The position numbers were made by a program, and so were the translations under genes. From Neonectria sp. B-13 (lineage: Eukaryota > Ascomycota > Sordariomycetes > Hypocreales > Nectriaceae): 64,000 nt of DNA. Positions within the stretch are counted from its first letter, which is position 1. Every line of letters starts with the position of its first letter. The stretch covers positions 513,711 through 577,710 of the forward strand of contig NOKP01000004.1 in NCBI GenBank assembly GCA_002682825.1. Direction: 5' to 3'. Of the stretch, positions 31,696 to 44,199 are shown one piece after another. A model generated the notes under the pieces. The model ran no database searches and was not told the origin of the DNA. It saw only the letters and a program-made list of their open reading frames with translations.

Positions 31696-32600
31696 CTCTA
31701 CGGATGCATTGTCAGATTGTGTACAAGCAATGGCGAGTGTGAGGTTGTCATGAGCGAGGTCCCGAGATGAAGTCATGTGGAGGTAGAAGTGGGCCCCGTG
31801 ATTTGGCTGCGCTAGACTGACACTGGCGCAAGCGGCACTTTTTACCTAGACTACAACTAACAGCAACGCATCTACGGACTATCATCTTAGCAGCTAATGC
31901 AGCTTCTGTTGTTTATTGAATATAATAGTCTTTGACAGCTTGGGAATCTTGTCTCGCTTTTTCTCATTTAGAGACTTTTGCGATTTGTACGACAAACCAC
32001 ATGGAGTGGACCTATCATGCGGTAGTGACGTGTGTGAACACACAGCCATATACCCAGACTCGGCATAGCTGTACGGCAATGCTGTCTACTCTTTACCTCC
32101 CTACTTATAGAATGCCCGGCTCAATTCAACCCGACAATTTGTCAGTGAACCGGGAGCTTAGATCATCCACCGCTGCAAAATCAGGCCGATTCGCCGTCAG
32201 CCGTGTAAGTGCAGCAACAAGTGGACCGGCTCACAACTCTCGAACGACGACGCACAGCGGTGAAAGAAAGGAAAAGAAGAAAAAGAATACGCGCTTCCCA
32301 AAAGGACCCTTCCACGGCCCCGCTTCCAACCTCGGCCCCATTCAATGCGTTTTCACGGACCATCCGACGCTACCGGGCTAGGATGCCGAGAAGGGAACGG
32401 CTCCGGCCCGTCGGTGGGGTGCGGCGCTGACGTCAATACGTACGTCTATCCGTCCAGTACCTTAGCTTTGAAGCTTGATGCTTGGTAATCGCCTGATGCG
32501 AGGTGGAAGCTTGCATTTGGGGGGATAGCTATGGGATGTAACTGTGGAATGTTTACTTAATACGAGCCGGTGACGGTGTCGATCATGTCGGCAGTTTTGG

Positions 32601-32607
32601 TATAAGT
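32601..32607 (+). promoter_or_regulatory. TATA box of the DJ-1/Hsp31-type gene
   Basis: TATAAGT 130 bp upstream of the ATG at 32731, followed by an AC-rich, G-poor leader built of CTACAC/CATCTAC repeats. Spacing and composition fit a strong, possibly stress-inducible fungal promoter. Confidence 0.55.
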
Positions 32608-32730
32608 AACCTCACCACCCCGCTTAGACTAGACTCACAGCCACCTACACCTACACTTCCACTGGCATCTACATCGACATCTACACCACCGACATCTACA
32701 CCACCAACAAACCTCAATCAAGCTTCAAAA

Positions 32731-33560
32731 ATGGCCGCCAAAAAGATCCTCGTCGTCCTCACCAGCCGTGGCCAGATGAACAACGGCGGCCCTACTGGAT
32801 GGTACCTGGTCAGTAGAGTCCCAACCCTCCAAGAAATCATCCATCGTCACCACCAGCTAAACCCTCCCTCTACAGCCTGAGCTCGCCCACCCCTACTACG
32901 ACCTCGTCGGCCCCGACGAGGCCAACCCCAAGGTCGAGATCGTCGTCGCCTCGCCCGCCGGCGGCGTCGCGCCCCTCGACCAGGCGTCGGTCAAGATGTT
33001 CGAGAGCGACCCGGAGTCGGTCAAGTTCCTCAACTCCAAGAAGCAGCTGTGGGAGCAGACGCGCCCGCTCAGCGAGTTCCTCGGCAAAACGGATGAGTTC
33101 GCCGCCGTCTTCTACCCCGGCGGCCACGGCCCGATGTTCGACCTCGTCAACGACGCCACGTCGCTCAAGCTGATCCAGGAGTTCTACGAGGCCGGCAAGC
33201 CCGTGGCGGCCGTGTGCCACGGGCCCATCGTCTTCGTCAACGTCGTGGCCAACGGGAAGCCGCTGCTCGAGGGCCGCCAGGCCACCGGCTTCAGCAACGC
33301 CGAGGAGGACGCCGTCGACATGACCAAGCACATGCCCGTGCTGCTCGAGGACGAGATCAAGCGCGTGGGCGGCAACTACGTCAAGGCCGATGAGCCCTGG
33401 GCCGAGAAGGTCGTCGTGGATGGCCAGGTCATCACCGGCCAGAACCCCGGGTCGGCGCACGCCGTGGGAATTGCGCTTGCAAAGGCCATTGGTGAGTTTT
33501 GAGTGGAATCATGACGGCTGATGGACGAGGTTTAACTAACTGTATCTCACAGGCATCTAA
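32731..33560 (+). CDS. DJ-1/PfpI family protein, Hsp31-type glyoxalase III / chaperone
   Basis: Three exons, 32731-32808, 32876-33491 and 33553-33560, give 233 aa. The last exon holds only eight bases (two bases, ATC, TAA), so the protein ends in GI. If that intron is retained, it ends in GEF instead. The product belongs to the DJ-1/PfpI superfamily, whose Hsp31 members detoxify methylglyoxal to lactate without glutathione. The nucleophile elbow is AVCHGP with Cys140 and His141. The acidic partner Glu28 lies in YLPELAHPY right after the first intron, and VFYPGGHGPMFDL is the conserved loop. Length matches yeast Hsp31 (237 aa). A TATA box lies 130 bp upstream. Reaction is inferred from the family triad. 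Confidence 0.92.
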
Positions 33561-33720
33561 GCGGGCCATGAATGGAATATGTCCTTGTCATGAGTTGGAA
33601 AATGTCCGAGTAGTCACGTCCGTATTCGAGATAATGATGTCCAAATTGTAACAAGATTCATAAAACGATGCTCTTCGTGAACACTGCCTCAATTGTCGCC
33701 TGACTATGTAAGATCCCCAC

Positions 33721-35527
33721 CTACGACAACACATACTTATCAAGCAAGGGATACAGATCCTCGTACATCGCACACCTCGCATCCAAACCCTCGCTATCAA
33801 CCATCGTCACTCCAGCCACAGCCTCTTCCCTGCCAACATCCCCCAGATTCGCCACATCGTACGGCGCAAACCGCGATCCCACCGCCGGCCACCCGGGGCC
33901 CCCCTGAGGATTCTTCACGAACCGGCCCACGACGCCGCGCAGGTAGTTTCCAAACGTGTACAGCTGCGGCGTCAGCGGGAGGTTAGTATCCTCGAATGTC
34001 GGCGCGCTGAAAAGCAGCATCACGTCCGAGCCGTGGAACTTGCCCAGCCAGGCCAGCTCGTCGGGGAAGAGGCTGGTGATGGAGGCGTTGAAGTAGTAGC
34101 GCCACGTCGGGTTGCCCACCGACGCCGAGATGTTGGCGAGGATGCGCTGGGGCTGTTTTGCCGAGTTTAGTCAGTCAGCATCCAGGATAGGGGGCATTCG
34201 GAGAGTCACTTACACACTGCCAGAAATAATCCGTCTGTATCGCCGCCGCAACGTCAAAGTCCGTCTCCAGCGCCGCATCCGCCCGGTACACGCCCACGAG
34301 GCGCTCCCGCTGCTCGCGCGTCACCACCGGCTCCGGGAGGTAGGCGTCCAGGAACACGTCCAAGTCGACGCGCCGGTTCACCAGCCCACGGCCCTCCTGC
34401 GCGATCGTCCCCATCAGCACCGGCACCTGTGCGTTCTCGCCCTCGCGCCACCGCTCGCCGCGTCCGCTGGGCAGCGTGGCGTTGTCGACGACGGGTGTGA
34501 ATGCGGCCTGTGCCGTGACCATGGCGTCGATAAGGTCGTCCGCGGAGACGGCTTGCATGCAGGACAACTGGGCGTTTGTGTCGCTGCACCCTACGACCCG
34601 CGCAACGGCGTCCCAGTTCCGCGTGTCCTCGGGCCTCGCCGTGCTTCCGAGGATGCCTACGGACATCTGGCCGCTGAACATCATAGCGCCGCGGAAGGGC
34701 GGCGGGTGGGAATCTCCGTAGGCGTTGACATGGATATCCACAGACATCGACCCGGCCGACTCGCCCCAGATGGTCACCTTGCTAGGATCTCCGCCGAATG
34801 CCTTGGCATTGGCCTGCACCCATTCGATGGCGAGCTGCTGGTCATACAGGCCCAGGTTCATCTCCTCGACGGGGATATCAGGGGCGTTGGGGAACCCAAA
34901 CACTGGTGTTGTCAGCTAAAGTCATGACCGGTACGCACTAAGTGCCACATACAATTAGTCCTGTAGTTGAACGAGAAGGCAACAATGTCTTCATAGCCCG
35001 CAAACCCGGACATGTCGAGGCGCCCATGTCCCTGCTGCCACCCGCCGCCGTGGATGAAAAGAACCACGGGACGGCCCTCAGGCGGTTGCGGGCTCGAGGG
35101 CGCAAAAGCGTTGATGTACAGACAATCCTCGCTCTCGGGGGGGCCGTTGTCGAATAAGTCTTTGATAATATCCAGACCAGGGCCGAGTTCTAGACACTTC
35201 AGTACTCCGTCATCGTCTTATTCAGAACAGGGACGTGTTACCATTGTTGACGAACAACTGTCGACACGCAGGCCCAAACTCCGTCACATGGAGCGGCTCC
35301 GTCCAAGGCTCCGGCTTACTCCCGCGGCAGAACCGCTTCGGGAGTGAAGCATATGGGATGCCCAGGAATTTGTTGACCGGAGCAATAGCATTCGGAAGCT
35401 CCGTTGCAATGCCGATGACGGGGCCCGAGTCAAGGGCTGCTGTGGGACGATGGACAGACGAGTTGTCTGGCTTGCTTACAGCCAAGATGGGTAGTGCCAG
35501 TCGTGTTAGTGATGTGAGAGGCTTCAT
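33721..35527 (-). CDS. Secreted type-B carboxylesterase/lipase
   Basis: Four exons, 35527-35242, 35189-34953, 34902-34214 and 34152-33721, give 547 aa. This is an alpha/beta-hydrolase of the type-B carboxylesterase family, which hydrolyses carboxylic esters; the substrate is unknown. The N-terminus (MKPLTSLTRLALPILAVS) is a secretion signal. Family motifs appear in order: KFLGIPYA, SEDCLYINAFAP (residues 115-126), oxyanion hole IHGGGW (142-145), NYRTN, and nucleophile elbow GESAGS with Ser223. The catalytic His is probably His444 in KFHGSDVMLLF. Length is normal (500-570). A TATA box lies 72 bp upstream of the ATG on the same strand. Confidence 0.93.
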
Positions 35528-36865
35528 GATAGCGAGGGAGGGCGCTTTGTTCACTGAGTGATTGTATACTGACTGATCAAAGTCAAGGGATACGGGGGTA
35601 TTTATATTCCAAGGAGTTTGTACCTGGCCTTTGCAATATGTCAAACCTCCAGCCAGACAGCCTGGTTTCCATAGCCTCAGCCCCTTCGTAGCTTCTCCAC
35701 CGCTTCGACAACCAAGAAACTGCAGTTCACAGCCGGAGAGATCGCCACCAAGGCCCAAATCCAGCCGAGGAGCCCAACTGCCTAAGTTAATATCGGGTCA
35801 TCTCGACGTCCTCACTATCGGTAAGCAACAATAGCTCCAAGGGATCGACCTCGTGCAGCGGTAGCGTGGTCTTAATACCACTGCCTCCGGGGTACTAAAC
35901 GGCCGTATTGATCGCTTCGGGGCGTTTGCGCGTTACTGAGCCTTTCCGAAGCCCAATCCGACCGATACGGGGAATGCGATGCGGGGGAGAATGGTACGTC
36001 GTACGTGGGGCCGAAGCGGCTGAAGCTCCGATGTTTGCACGGAAGGCTCAAATGGCGGACCGGCCAACTCTGAGAGTAACACGACGACAATAAACATGTC
36101 CCGAAGATTCACTTGCAAAGCCATGTTATTAGTCTCCGCCAGCTGGAGTAAAACCCTCATCACTGGCTAGAGCTCAAGCCAGGCATAACGACGTCATACA
36201 GCAAACTCACTACAACAAGCCATCATGCTCCCTGACACCGCCAAAACTGGCTTATGACAACAGAAGAGACGAAGCGAGACTAGCATGAGTTTCATCGCAA
36301 CGTGAACGGCAATATGTCCTCAGATTCTTGTCTCAAAAAGTAGTACCCAAGACTGGGAAAAGCAAACGGTTTGCTCAAAATCGACTCTCCAAATCGGCCC
36401 CGTATTGACAGGCCTTCTGAAACCATGAACGCCTTATTACACAACCGAAAACATGAAGGAAAATAGTCAAGTGGGAAGCCAGTGTTGGCAAGCAGTTCCC
36501 AACATGACCCGTTTGCTTGCTTGCCCCAGTGTTTAGCCCGTCGCCGCTCTCATACCGTAAGGAAATTGGTAATAAAGGAATGCCCATGTCCCAGCTCTGT
36601 GGCACACAGTCAGGTATCATATCAAGTCCGTATCTCAGCTCCTTCGATAAAGCTCGTCTCCAATCCCATGTTGTTGGATTGGGGCTTTCGCCCGTCTCCG
36701 TGGGATTTTGTTTTTCTTTTGTTTTTGTCCGTTTTAGTTGTTGCCTCCTCCTTTTACTGGGCCCTCTCTCTGCCTTGCCGCGTCTCTTTGTTTCTTTGTT
36801 TCTTTGTTTCTTGACTCTGTTTCGTCCTCTGGTCATTATCGTCTCGTCTCGTTAAGAAAAGTCTC
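35528..36865. other. Intergenic region between carboxylesterase promoter and OPI1 3' end
   Basis: About 1.3 kb. The first 100 bp are the carboxylesterase promoter. Frames within 36375-36860 are pyrimidine/purine-biased and overlap on both strands, with no domain. No gene seen. Confidence 0.6.
35599..35606 (-). promoter_or_regulatory. TATA box of the carboxylesterase gene
   Basis: TATAAATA on the minus strand, 72 bp before the ATG at 35527. Strong consensus at a plausible distance. Confidence 0.6.
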
Positions 36866-38777
36866 TCAACCCATCTTTACGTCGCCGTTGGTCTCAGTTT
36901 GGGGCAACACTGGTTTCTCCTCTTCAGGGTTACGTCGCCGCTTCCCTATCCGCTCACACCACTCCTCTGCGCTGATGATGGTGCCATCCAAAACACCACT
37001 GACCTGGGCCACCATGTCGAGGCCCTCCTTGGCCAAGACCAGCACTTTCTGTGCACCTTCGCGGAGGGCAGACTCGCTGTTGTTGTCGTTGCCCTGAGCA
37101 GTATTGTCCGACATGGTAGCCACGCGGAAGCGCTGGGGAAGGCTGGTGAGATGGCGGCGAACGAGGATGCGGGCGTTCTCCGGTAGGGCGCCGCCGGCGT
37201 ATTTTGAAACGGTTATTATAACTTCCTGGAGAGTCCTCAGCACATCGCCCTTGAGAGAAGCGATCCGAGCTGCAATCTCCGTCCGCGATACCTCTTGGCC
37301 ATTCTCAGTTGTGACATTGTTCATATCACCCAAGGCACGGTCCTTCTCGGATGCTTGAAGTGTCGCCATCTCGTCCACTTTGTCAAACTGTTCCAGGGTG
37401 TCCTTCAAAGTGCCGATGACGCGACCAATGTGGCTGTTGGCCCACCTCAGCCACCGTAGACAATATTTCAAGCTACGTAGGCTCTCGTCGCTCATGGCGA
37501 CGCTCAACCCGGAGGTAGACATGATTAAGCGGGACTGCCAGGCCCCGTTGGACGTTGGCCTTGGGGAGTTTTGCCCATCGGCCGTTTCGGTATAGGCTGG
37601 CGATCGTATCTCATCGTAGGCTGGGAGGGTGTCGATGGTACTTGTCGTAGACATGCGACGGGAGCAAGTTTTGGACGACGGAGAGAAGGGGTCTTGCTGC
37701 GGCATAGTTTCGCTCGGGAGCTGTTGGAGGCCACCAATCTGCTTCATGCCTTCGCCCTCTACCCGCTTGTTGCTCCCTGACTCGCTGTTGTCGACCTTCC
37801 GTCGCTTCTTGGACCCATTGCCGGTTTCCAAATCAGATGAGGAGCTGTTGTGTCTCCGTCCCGCGCCAAGGAACCATCGCACACCACCTTCGACACCTGT
37901 TCTTCGACCGACGGAACCAACAGTATTGGCAATTGGCGTGAGATAGCCCTCGACGTACTCGGCGCCGGACCGGAAGCGCGGGGAAAAGTTCTTGGCACCC
38001 CCATAGGCTGACGTAGCACCCTCGATAGTGCTAGCGAGTAACGGATGGGATGTGGTGAGAAGAGACAAGAGGGGCTCGGGTTGTGGGGATTGCGTTCGTG
38101 TCCGGGCGGCTGTCTGAAAGCCATGGGAGGTCGGTGGGCTTAAGGGAAGCGATGAGTTTCTGTTGGGAGGGGACGATATAAAGTCTATCACATGATTATT
38201 AGCACGCGCGCATCGCCATGGTAGGTCGGGAAGGCCAACCAGCTCTCAAATCGCCCAGTGCTTCGGCGGCCAGTCGCACATCCGGATCGTCAAGGCTCAC
38301 GCTGCCGGATCTTGCATCGAGGAGGCGATCGGGAGACGCAGCGCTGGCGGCACTGTTGCTACTTGTATCCATGTCCATTTTAATTGGGCTGCCGGCGGTC
38401 TGCATCTGCTGGCAACCGGATGGGTGATACGGCGGGAGAGAATTCAAAGGAGGCCAATGCGCGTTGGGAGGATTAAGAGCCAAGTCGTTGGTGAGGGAGC
38501 TGAGGGAGGGCAGTTTGAAGTCGGCATCGCGATGCGACAACGGCGGAAGCGGTAACGGTAACGGTAGCGGTAACGATCGCGGGGCAGGCAGCTCGGTGGT
38601 GGGCACATCGGGGAAGTTCATGGCGGAGGCGGCGAGAAGATGAGAGGAAGTATAGGCGGGAGGCGAGAAACCCATCAGATGGGGCGCCGGGAGGGGAGGC
38701 GGCGGTCCAAGGACGACATCGTAGGATGAGGCGGACTCGCGATCGCGGGTTGGGGCAAGCATGTGATTGCACTCCAT
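36866..38777 (-). CDS. OPI1: Opi1-family transcriptional repressor
   Basis: Two exons, 38777-38240 and 38184-36866, give 618 aa. A 55-nt intron ends in CATGTGATAG and joins LGDLRAD to FISSPPNRNSS. Opi1 represses phospholipid-synthesis genes such as INO1. In yeast it is held at the ER by phosphatidic acid and moves to the nucleus when phosphatidic acid falls. The Opi1 domain is seen in exon 2: SAYGGAKNFSPRFRSGAEYVEGYLTPIANTVGSVGRRTGVEGGVRWFLG. It continues with a basic KKRRK stretch and the C-terminal helical part (SLKYCLRWLRWANSHIGRVIGTLKDTLEQFD, then REGAQKVLVLAKEGLDMVAQVSGVLDGTI). Exon 1 is Pro/Leu/Ser-rich and disordered, with a SLPLPLPLPLPPLS run. Binding partners cannot be read from sequence. 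Confidence 0.9.
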
Positions 38778-41700
38778 GGAGCTGGTGTCGGCGATAAGGC
38801 GGGTACGTCAATCGGACATCGGTGCGGGATACGAGGAGCAACGGTTGGCTGGCGACGGAAGATTTAAACGGATCTCTTGCGATGCGCGCCTCGTCGGGCA
38901 GAGGCAACGAAGAGAAGAACAGAGACGATGTGAAGCGAAAATGGTGTTGAGCCGACAATTCTCTGGTGGTGAGACCGAAGGAAGGAGCGAGCCACAAGCA
39001 AAAGGGTTGGGGAGGGAGGGATGGGATGAGGTGACGCCAGGAGGAAGGAGGGAGGGAGCGCCTGATGGAAGGGCTGTCACCTGTATTTCAGTTGGTAGTG
39101 GCGGGGGTTTGTTTTTGGAAACGGCAGGCCACAGGGTATACCGCAGGGGACCACCAAGGCAGGAGACACGGAGGAGTTGGAGGGAAGCGAAGGGGAAGAA
39201 CGAGTATCCGTAGGTACTCCCGAGTCGCAGGACGAAGCGAAAACTGTCAGGCGCTCCTTCCCAGGGAAACTCCAGTCCTCAGCTGCAGGGACCAGCCGAG
39301 GAGGTCTCTAGCGCAGACCGGACCGGGGCTCGCTGTTGCCAGAAACTTAGATGGACCCAATGCCCCAACCCCAGCGGCTCCGGGGGCGGTCAATGGCTGA
39401 GAGGGCCTGGGGCAGTTCCAAGAGTGGAGATGGCAGCCCGCTAGAAGCCCGCGAGACGCCCTGTGAGACGCCCAGCGACGATGCCCAGAGTTGAAGTGGA
39501 GGAGAAAGCCCGCGCCGGAAGAGAGGAGGCAGGGATGGCCCAGGACGGACTCTGAATCAGTGGAGAGAGATAGAGAGAGGGAGGGGATTGATAAGTGATG
39601 ACAGACGAGCGAAGCGCGTAAAAGATGATACACTTGAGGGCTGGTTTGTTTCACGCCCGCTCGTCCAAACTTTGGGTCATTTTGCCAGGGCGGAAGAGCG
39701 GACGAAGACACGAAGGAAGGGAGGACGACGCTATGTATACAGAACACACAGAGAGATTGACAAGTAAACAGTGCCGCGGATGTACAGATGCGACCAACGG
39801 TGGCAGCCAGTTAGACTGCCAACTAACCCATATCAAGGATGGATGGATGGGACGAGGTCTACTGCAATACTGGATGGATGACAGGACAATTATGACCTTA
39901 CGGAAGCGCATATATGTTCCAGTTCGGTTGAACGAACCACGACTTGCAAAAGACAACGAATAGGAGCCATCAGATGCAGCGCCCCTCCAGTCGGTGTGTC
40001 GTGGCCGTCAAGTACCCGGCGAGTAGGGATGCTGCGTGCAAATGGCTTGCACCGTTCTTGCACGTCGTCGGTCCTGCAGCAGCATCGAGCACTGTCACAA
40101 GCACGTGTCAGAGCCGGGGAAACGGTGCGCTCACAGTTCAAGGACGCGGCAGCAGGGGAGTCTGTTGATAGGCCAGGGCTAACAGGCCAGGGCCAAAAGA
40201 GGCCAGGGGGAATGGCGATGGATCAATCATCAATCGATCACATGCAAAGGCAAACTCCATCAAGATTCCGCCTGTGCCCCATTCCCCGATCGCCGTTGTC
40301 CGAGAGCCCGTCTCCCTCCCCTCTGTCCTGTCTTTTCAAATCCCGCCTTCACTCTCGGCTACAGCTGGCTGTGCATGTGCTGTTGTATACTTCCATGATC
40401 GCAAATGACAGGATGACGGAACGGATAACCAGGCCAAGTCAGCCATCGGCTAATATGTATGTTGTCCACGGTTGCAGTCGGCAGCAGTGGACCCGAGTCA
40501 TGCGCCAGGCAGCTAACACCCAGCGCTCAGCACTCGCGACTCTGGCACTGGAACACTGGCCACGGGCAGAATAGCAGCCCACGGCAACCAGAACCTAAGT
40601 ACACAGCAGAAGCCATTGTGTCTGGGAACATCTCGTGTGTGTGTCCCTGCTGACGAGTGCCTGGTCCCCAATGAAGCCCGTGCTTCTCCTTTCCGGGTTT
40701 GTTGGGAACCAGTAATCGTGATCCTGACATCCTGTACGAAGTGTCTCTCTTCCTGACATCAAGCCTCCGTTCCGGACTACTTCACCATCCCGTGGTGGCC
40801 CCCATCTTAGCCGACGCACCCCCATCATTCCTTTTTATCCAAAACCCGGTTGCCGGCCGGCCCCCCCTTCGCTTCTTGATCAGCCAATCTGCCCTCCACC
40901 AGCCATGGCAGACGATGCCGTGCCACAAGTCTGCACCATAGATGTCCAGCTTGTGAAGGTGGGGCCCAGCGGACAGTCAGGATCCGCCAACCCACCATGT
41001 GACCTGGCTTTTTATTCCCCATTAGCTCCCATGTGCTTCAGAACAACTCTATGACCCATCGACCAGTGTCCTGGGATGATAGCTGGTTGGTTGTTGCGAA
41101 CATACTCCGGGCATCAGAGAAGCGAGACCGAGGTGGTAGGAGTAAAGTTATGGTCAGCAACGCCCATGAACCGACCTCCAATTCCATCCCAACCAGGTGG
41201 GAGAATATAATCCCATAGTCTAGTTATGTTGGTCTATGTTAATGGTTGCTGGATCAAGCTTGCTGGCTGGATTTGGCCTAGCTGGGAGATTGCTGCTGAG
41301 TAGAGGAGCAGATCACCACCGTTAGGTTTGTTGATCCATCCGGACACGACATCTGACTGTTGGTGGTCATGTCTCATCTCAGATCTTGCCACGACAGGCA
41401 CTTCTTTCCCAACAGCACGATACTTTGTGATACTTGTCGAGCCGGGACATGAAAACAGAGAGCCGAGGATCTTTGGCGACGACAACACCACCACCACCAC
41501 CACCACCACCACCATTGGGCGAGGGGAATTTTTAGAATGCTTCACATGGGAATCGCCGAGGTCTCTGTGTTCAGCAGCCCACCCAGTCACAGCCCCAAGG
41601 GGTATTTGTGCTGTTGCACTGGACCGCGCCGAGCTGCATGACAGCCTCTGCGCCCTACGTCGAGACAAGTCCTCATAGGTCTACCCCGGTATCAACGTCG

Positions 41701-42556
41701 AGGCAAACCCCAGTGACAACCAGGCATGGCAAAGCAGACTGTGCTGACAAAAAAGATGGAGGCCATTAGGTTGGTCCTCCAGCCAGTCGCGCGCGACATC
41801 ACATGACAGCTTAAAAGCTGACAGAAAAATAAGTGCAAAATGCAGCATTTCTTGGCCTTCTGACGCCGCCCAGGCAGTAGGAAATAACCTGGGCAGCTCT
41901 TATAGAACCAATGTCCTTCTCCGCACCACGAAATCGCGAGCTCATCAACGGCTCCACGGCTGGTATGACAGAAAGTCACACAGTTGGGAGCTAGAAATGA
42001 TGTCTGCACTGTCTAGAGGGTGCGTTGATGAGAAGGGAAAGGAAAGCGGAAGGAGCGAAAACGGCAGAAGTTTTATGGTGCTGGTTTTTCGGGGATCTCA
42101 CGTGACTCAGCTACCCCACCAAACCCGGCCTTTTGCCGGCCAAGCTTGCACCTCGCTGGCAAACTAAACTGCCCGCGAGATCGCTGTAGGTTAGCGGTTA
42201 GCCCAAGCAGGCGGCCCAGGCTCCCAAATAGATGCCAAATAGGCCTACTCTGTAATCCAAACCAGCTCCGACTCCATCCCCCGACTCGAACATCTCGATC
42301 CTCCCTCGCTGCGCAACCAACCCCGAATATGTCTGCCTACGCCCTCCTGTGACGCCTTCTTCCGTTTACATCTCGCGCATGAGCCGCCCATCCTCGTGCT
42401 TCCTGTCTCCGTGGCCGCCGCGCCAATTGACACCGACGACAACCGTCCTCATCTTCCTCCGCCTCCTTTCTGCCCCTCGCTCGCGACGACCTTCCGTCCT
42501 CTCGACAGCTTCGCTCTCCTCCTCTTCTTCCTCGCAACGATAAATACCCGCCCACC
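38778..42556. other. 3.8-kb divergent intergenic region OPI1/APM1
   Basis: No supportable gene on either strand. Many overlapping frames exist, but none has a domain, a consistent exon series or clear codon bias. It includes a G/A-rich leader before OPI1 (38800-39240), an (ACC)n tract at 41486-41513, and a C/T-rich leader before APM1 (42260-42555). One of the largest non-coding stretches here; it could hide a non-coding RNA or a rapidly evolving small gene. Confidence 0.55.
41486..41513. repeat. (CAC)n microsatellite
   Basis: Nine uninterrupted CAC/ACC units in the OPI1/APM1 intergenic region. Confidence 0.9.
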
Positions 42557-44199
42557 ATGGCCTCCGCTCTCTTCTTCCTAGACCTCAAGGGCAAGGTGCG
42601 TTCTTCTCCCTGCCACCGCCTTCATCGCCGTCGCTGCGTCCCCCAGGGATGTCGCACAAGCTCCTGGAGGCGGTCGACACACCAAAGACTCCCGTCAAGC
42701 TGATATGGCCTTGCGCGCGCAGACCCTCCTCGCCCGCAACTACCGAGGCGATATCCCCATGTCCGCTGTCGAAAACTTTCCTATCCTCCTCTCCGAAGCT
42801 GAGGAGGACTCTTCCGCCGTGCCACCATGCTTCTCCCATGAGGGCATCAACGTATGTGACCTTTCCTGCTTCCATTTGCTTCCTCTCCGTCAGGATAGAC
42901 AAACACCATGCCCAGCGGCCTTCCCCTGACATGGAATCCTCTTCTTTAGTACCTCTACATCCGACACAACAACCTCTACCTGCTCGTCCTCACGAAACGC
43001 AACACAAACGCCGCCGAGATGCTCCTCTTCCTCCATAAGATCGTCGAGGTCTTCACCGAGTACTTCAAGGCCCTCGAGGAGGAGTCTATCCGCGACAACT
43101 TCGTCGTCATCTACGAGCTCCTCGACGAGATGATGGACTTTGGCTACCCCCAGACCACCGAGTCCAAGATCCTCCAGGAGTACATCACCCAGGAGTCCCA
43201 CAAGCTCGAGATCCAGGCCCGCCCCCCCATCGCTGTAACAAACGCCGTCTCCTGGCGTTCCGAGGGCATCCGCTACCGCAAGAACGAGGTCTTCCTCGAC
43301 GTCGTCGAAAGCCTCAACCTCCTCGTCAGCGCAACCGGCAACGTCCTACGCAGTGAGATCCTCGGCGCCGTCAAGATGAAGTGCTACCTCAGCGGCATGC
43401 CCGAGCTGCGTCTCGGCCTCAACGACAAGGTCATGTTCGAGTCTACCGGCCGCACCACCCGCGGCAAGGCCATTGAGATGGAGGACGTCAAGTTCCACCA
43501 GTGCGTCCGTCTCTCTCGCTTCGAAAACGACCGCACCATATCCTTTATCCCCCCCGACGGCGAGTTCGAGCTCATGTCCTACCGCCTCAACACCCAGGTC
43601 AAACCACTCATCTGGGTCGAATGCGTCGTCGAGTCCCACTCCGGCTCCCGCATCGAGTACATGCTCAAGGCCCGCGCCCAGTTCAAGCGCCGCAGTACCG
43701 CAAACAACGTCGAGATCATCGTTCCCGTCCCCGACGACGCCGACAGCCCTCGCTTCCGCACAAACATCGGTTCCGTCCACTACGCCCCCGAGCAGAGCGC
43801 TATCGTATGGAAGATCAAGCAGTTCGGCGGCGGCAAGGAGTTCCTCATGCGTGCAGAGCTGGGGTTGCCGAGCGTGAGAGGCGACGACGAGCATGGCGGT
43901 GGCATGACGGGTGGTTTCGGCGGCAGCATGGGCGGCGTCGGTGGTCCCAGCAAGGGAGCCAAGCGACCTATCCAAGTCAAGTTCGAGATTCCCTACTTCA
44001 CCACCAGCGGTATCCAAGTGCGGTACTTGAAGATTACCGAACCCAAGGTAAGGATAACTCATCATTCATTACATGTCCTACTTTCAACTGCACGAATGCT
44101 CACAAACTCCCCTTTTAGCTGCAATATCCTTCCCTGCCCTGGGTCCGATACATCACTCAATCCGGCGATATTGCCGTCCGACTTCCCGACGCCGTCTGA
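42557..44199 (+). CDS. APM1: AP-1 adaptor complex subunit mu
   Basis: Four exons, 42557-42595, 42723-42851, 42950-44047 and 44119-44199, give 448 aa. The medium chain of the clathrin adaptor AP-1 recognises tyrosine-based sorting signals (YxxPhi) at the trans-Golgi and endosomes. The N-terminal longin-like domain is clear (MASALFFLDLKGK, then LLARNYRGDIPMSAVENFP, NNLYLLVLTKRNTNAAE, VVIYELLDEMMDFGYPQTTE). The mu-homology domain follows from about residue 165 (VSWRSEGIRYRKNEVFLDVVE). The C-terminus is LPWVRYITQSGDIAVRLPDAV. The strict IPMSAVENF and DFGYPQTTE favour AP-1 over AP-2. A Gly/Met-rich insert (GGGMTGGFGGSMGGVGG) interrupts the mu-homology domain. Introns of 127, 98 and 71 nt all join in frame. 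Confidence 0.96.

Larger units (their letters stand above)
31635..32730. other. Divergent intergenic region, membrane protein / DJ-1-type gene
   Basis: About 1.1 kb with a (GATA)n microsatellite at its left end and a TATA box near its right end. Short frames at 31932-32430 lack domain content. No gene seen. Confidence 0.6.
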
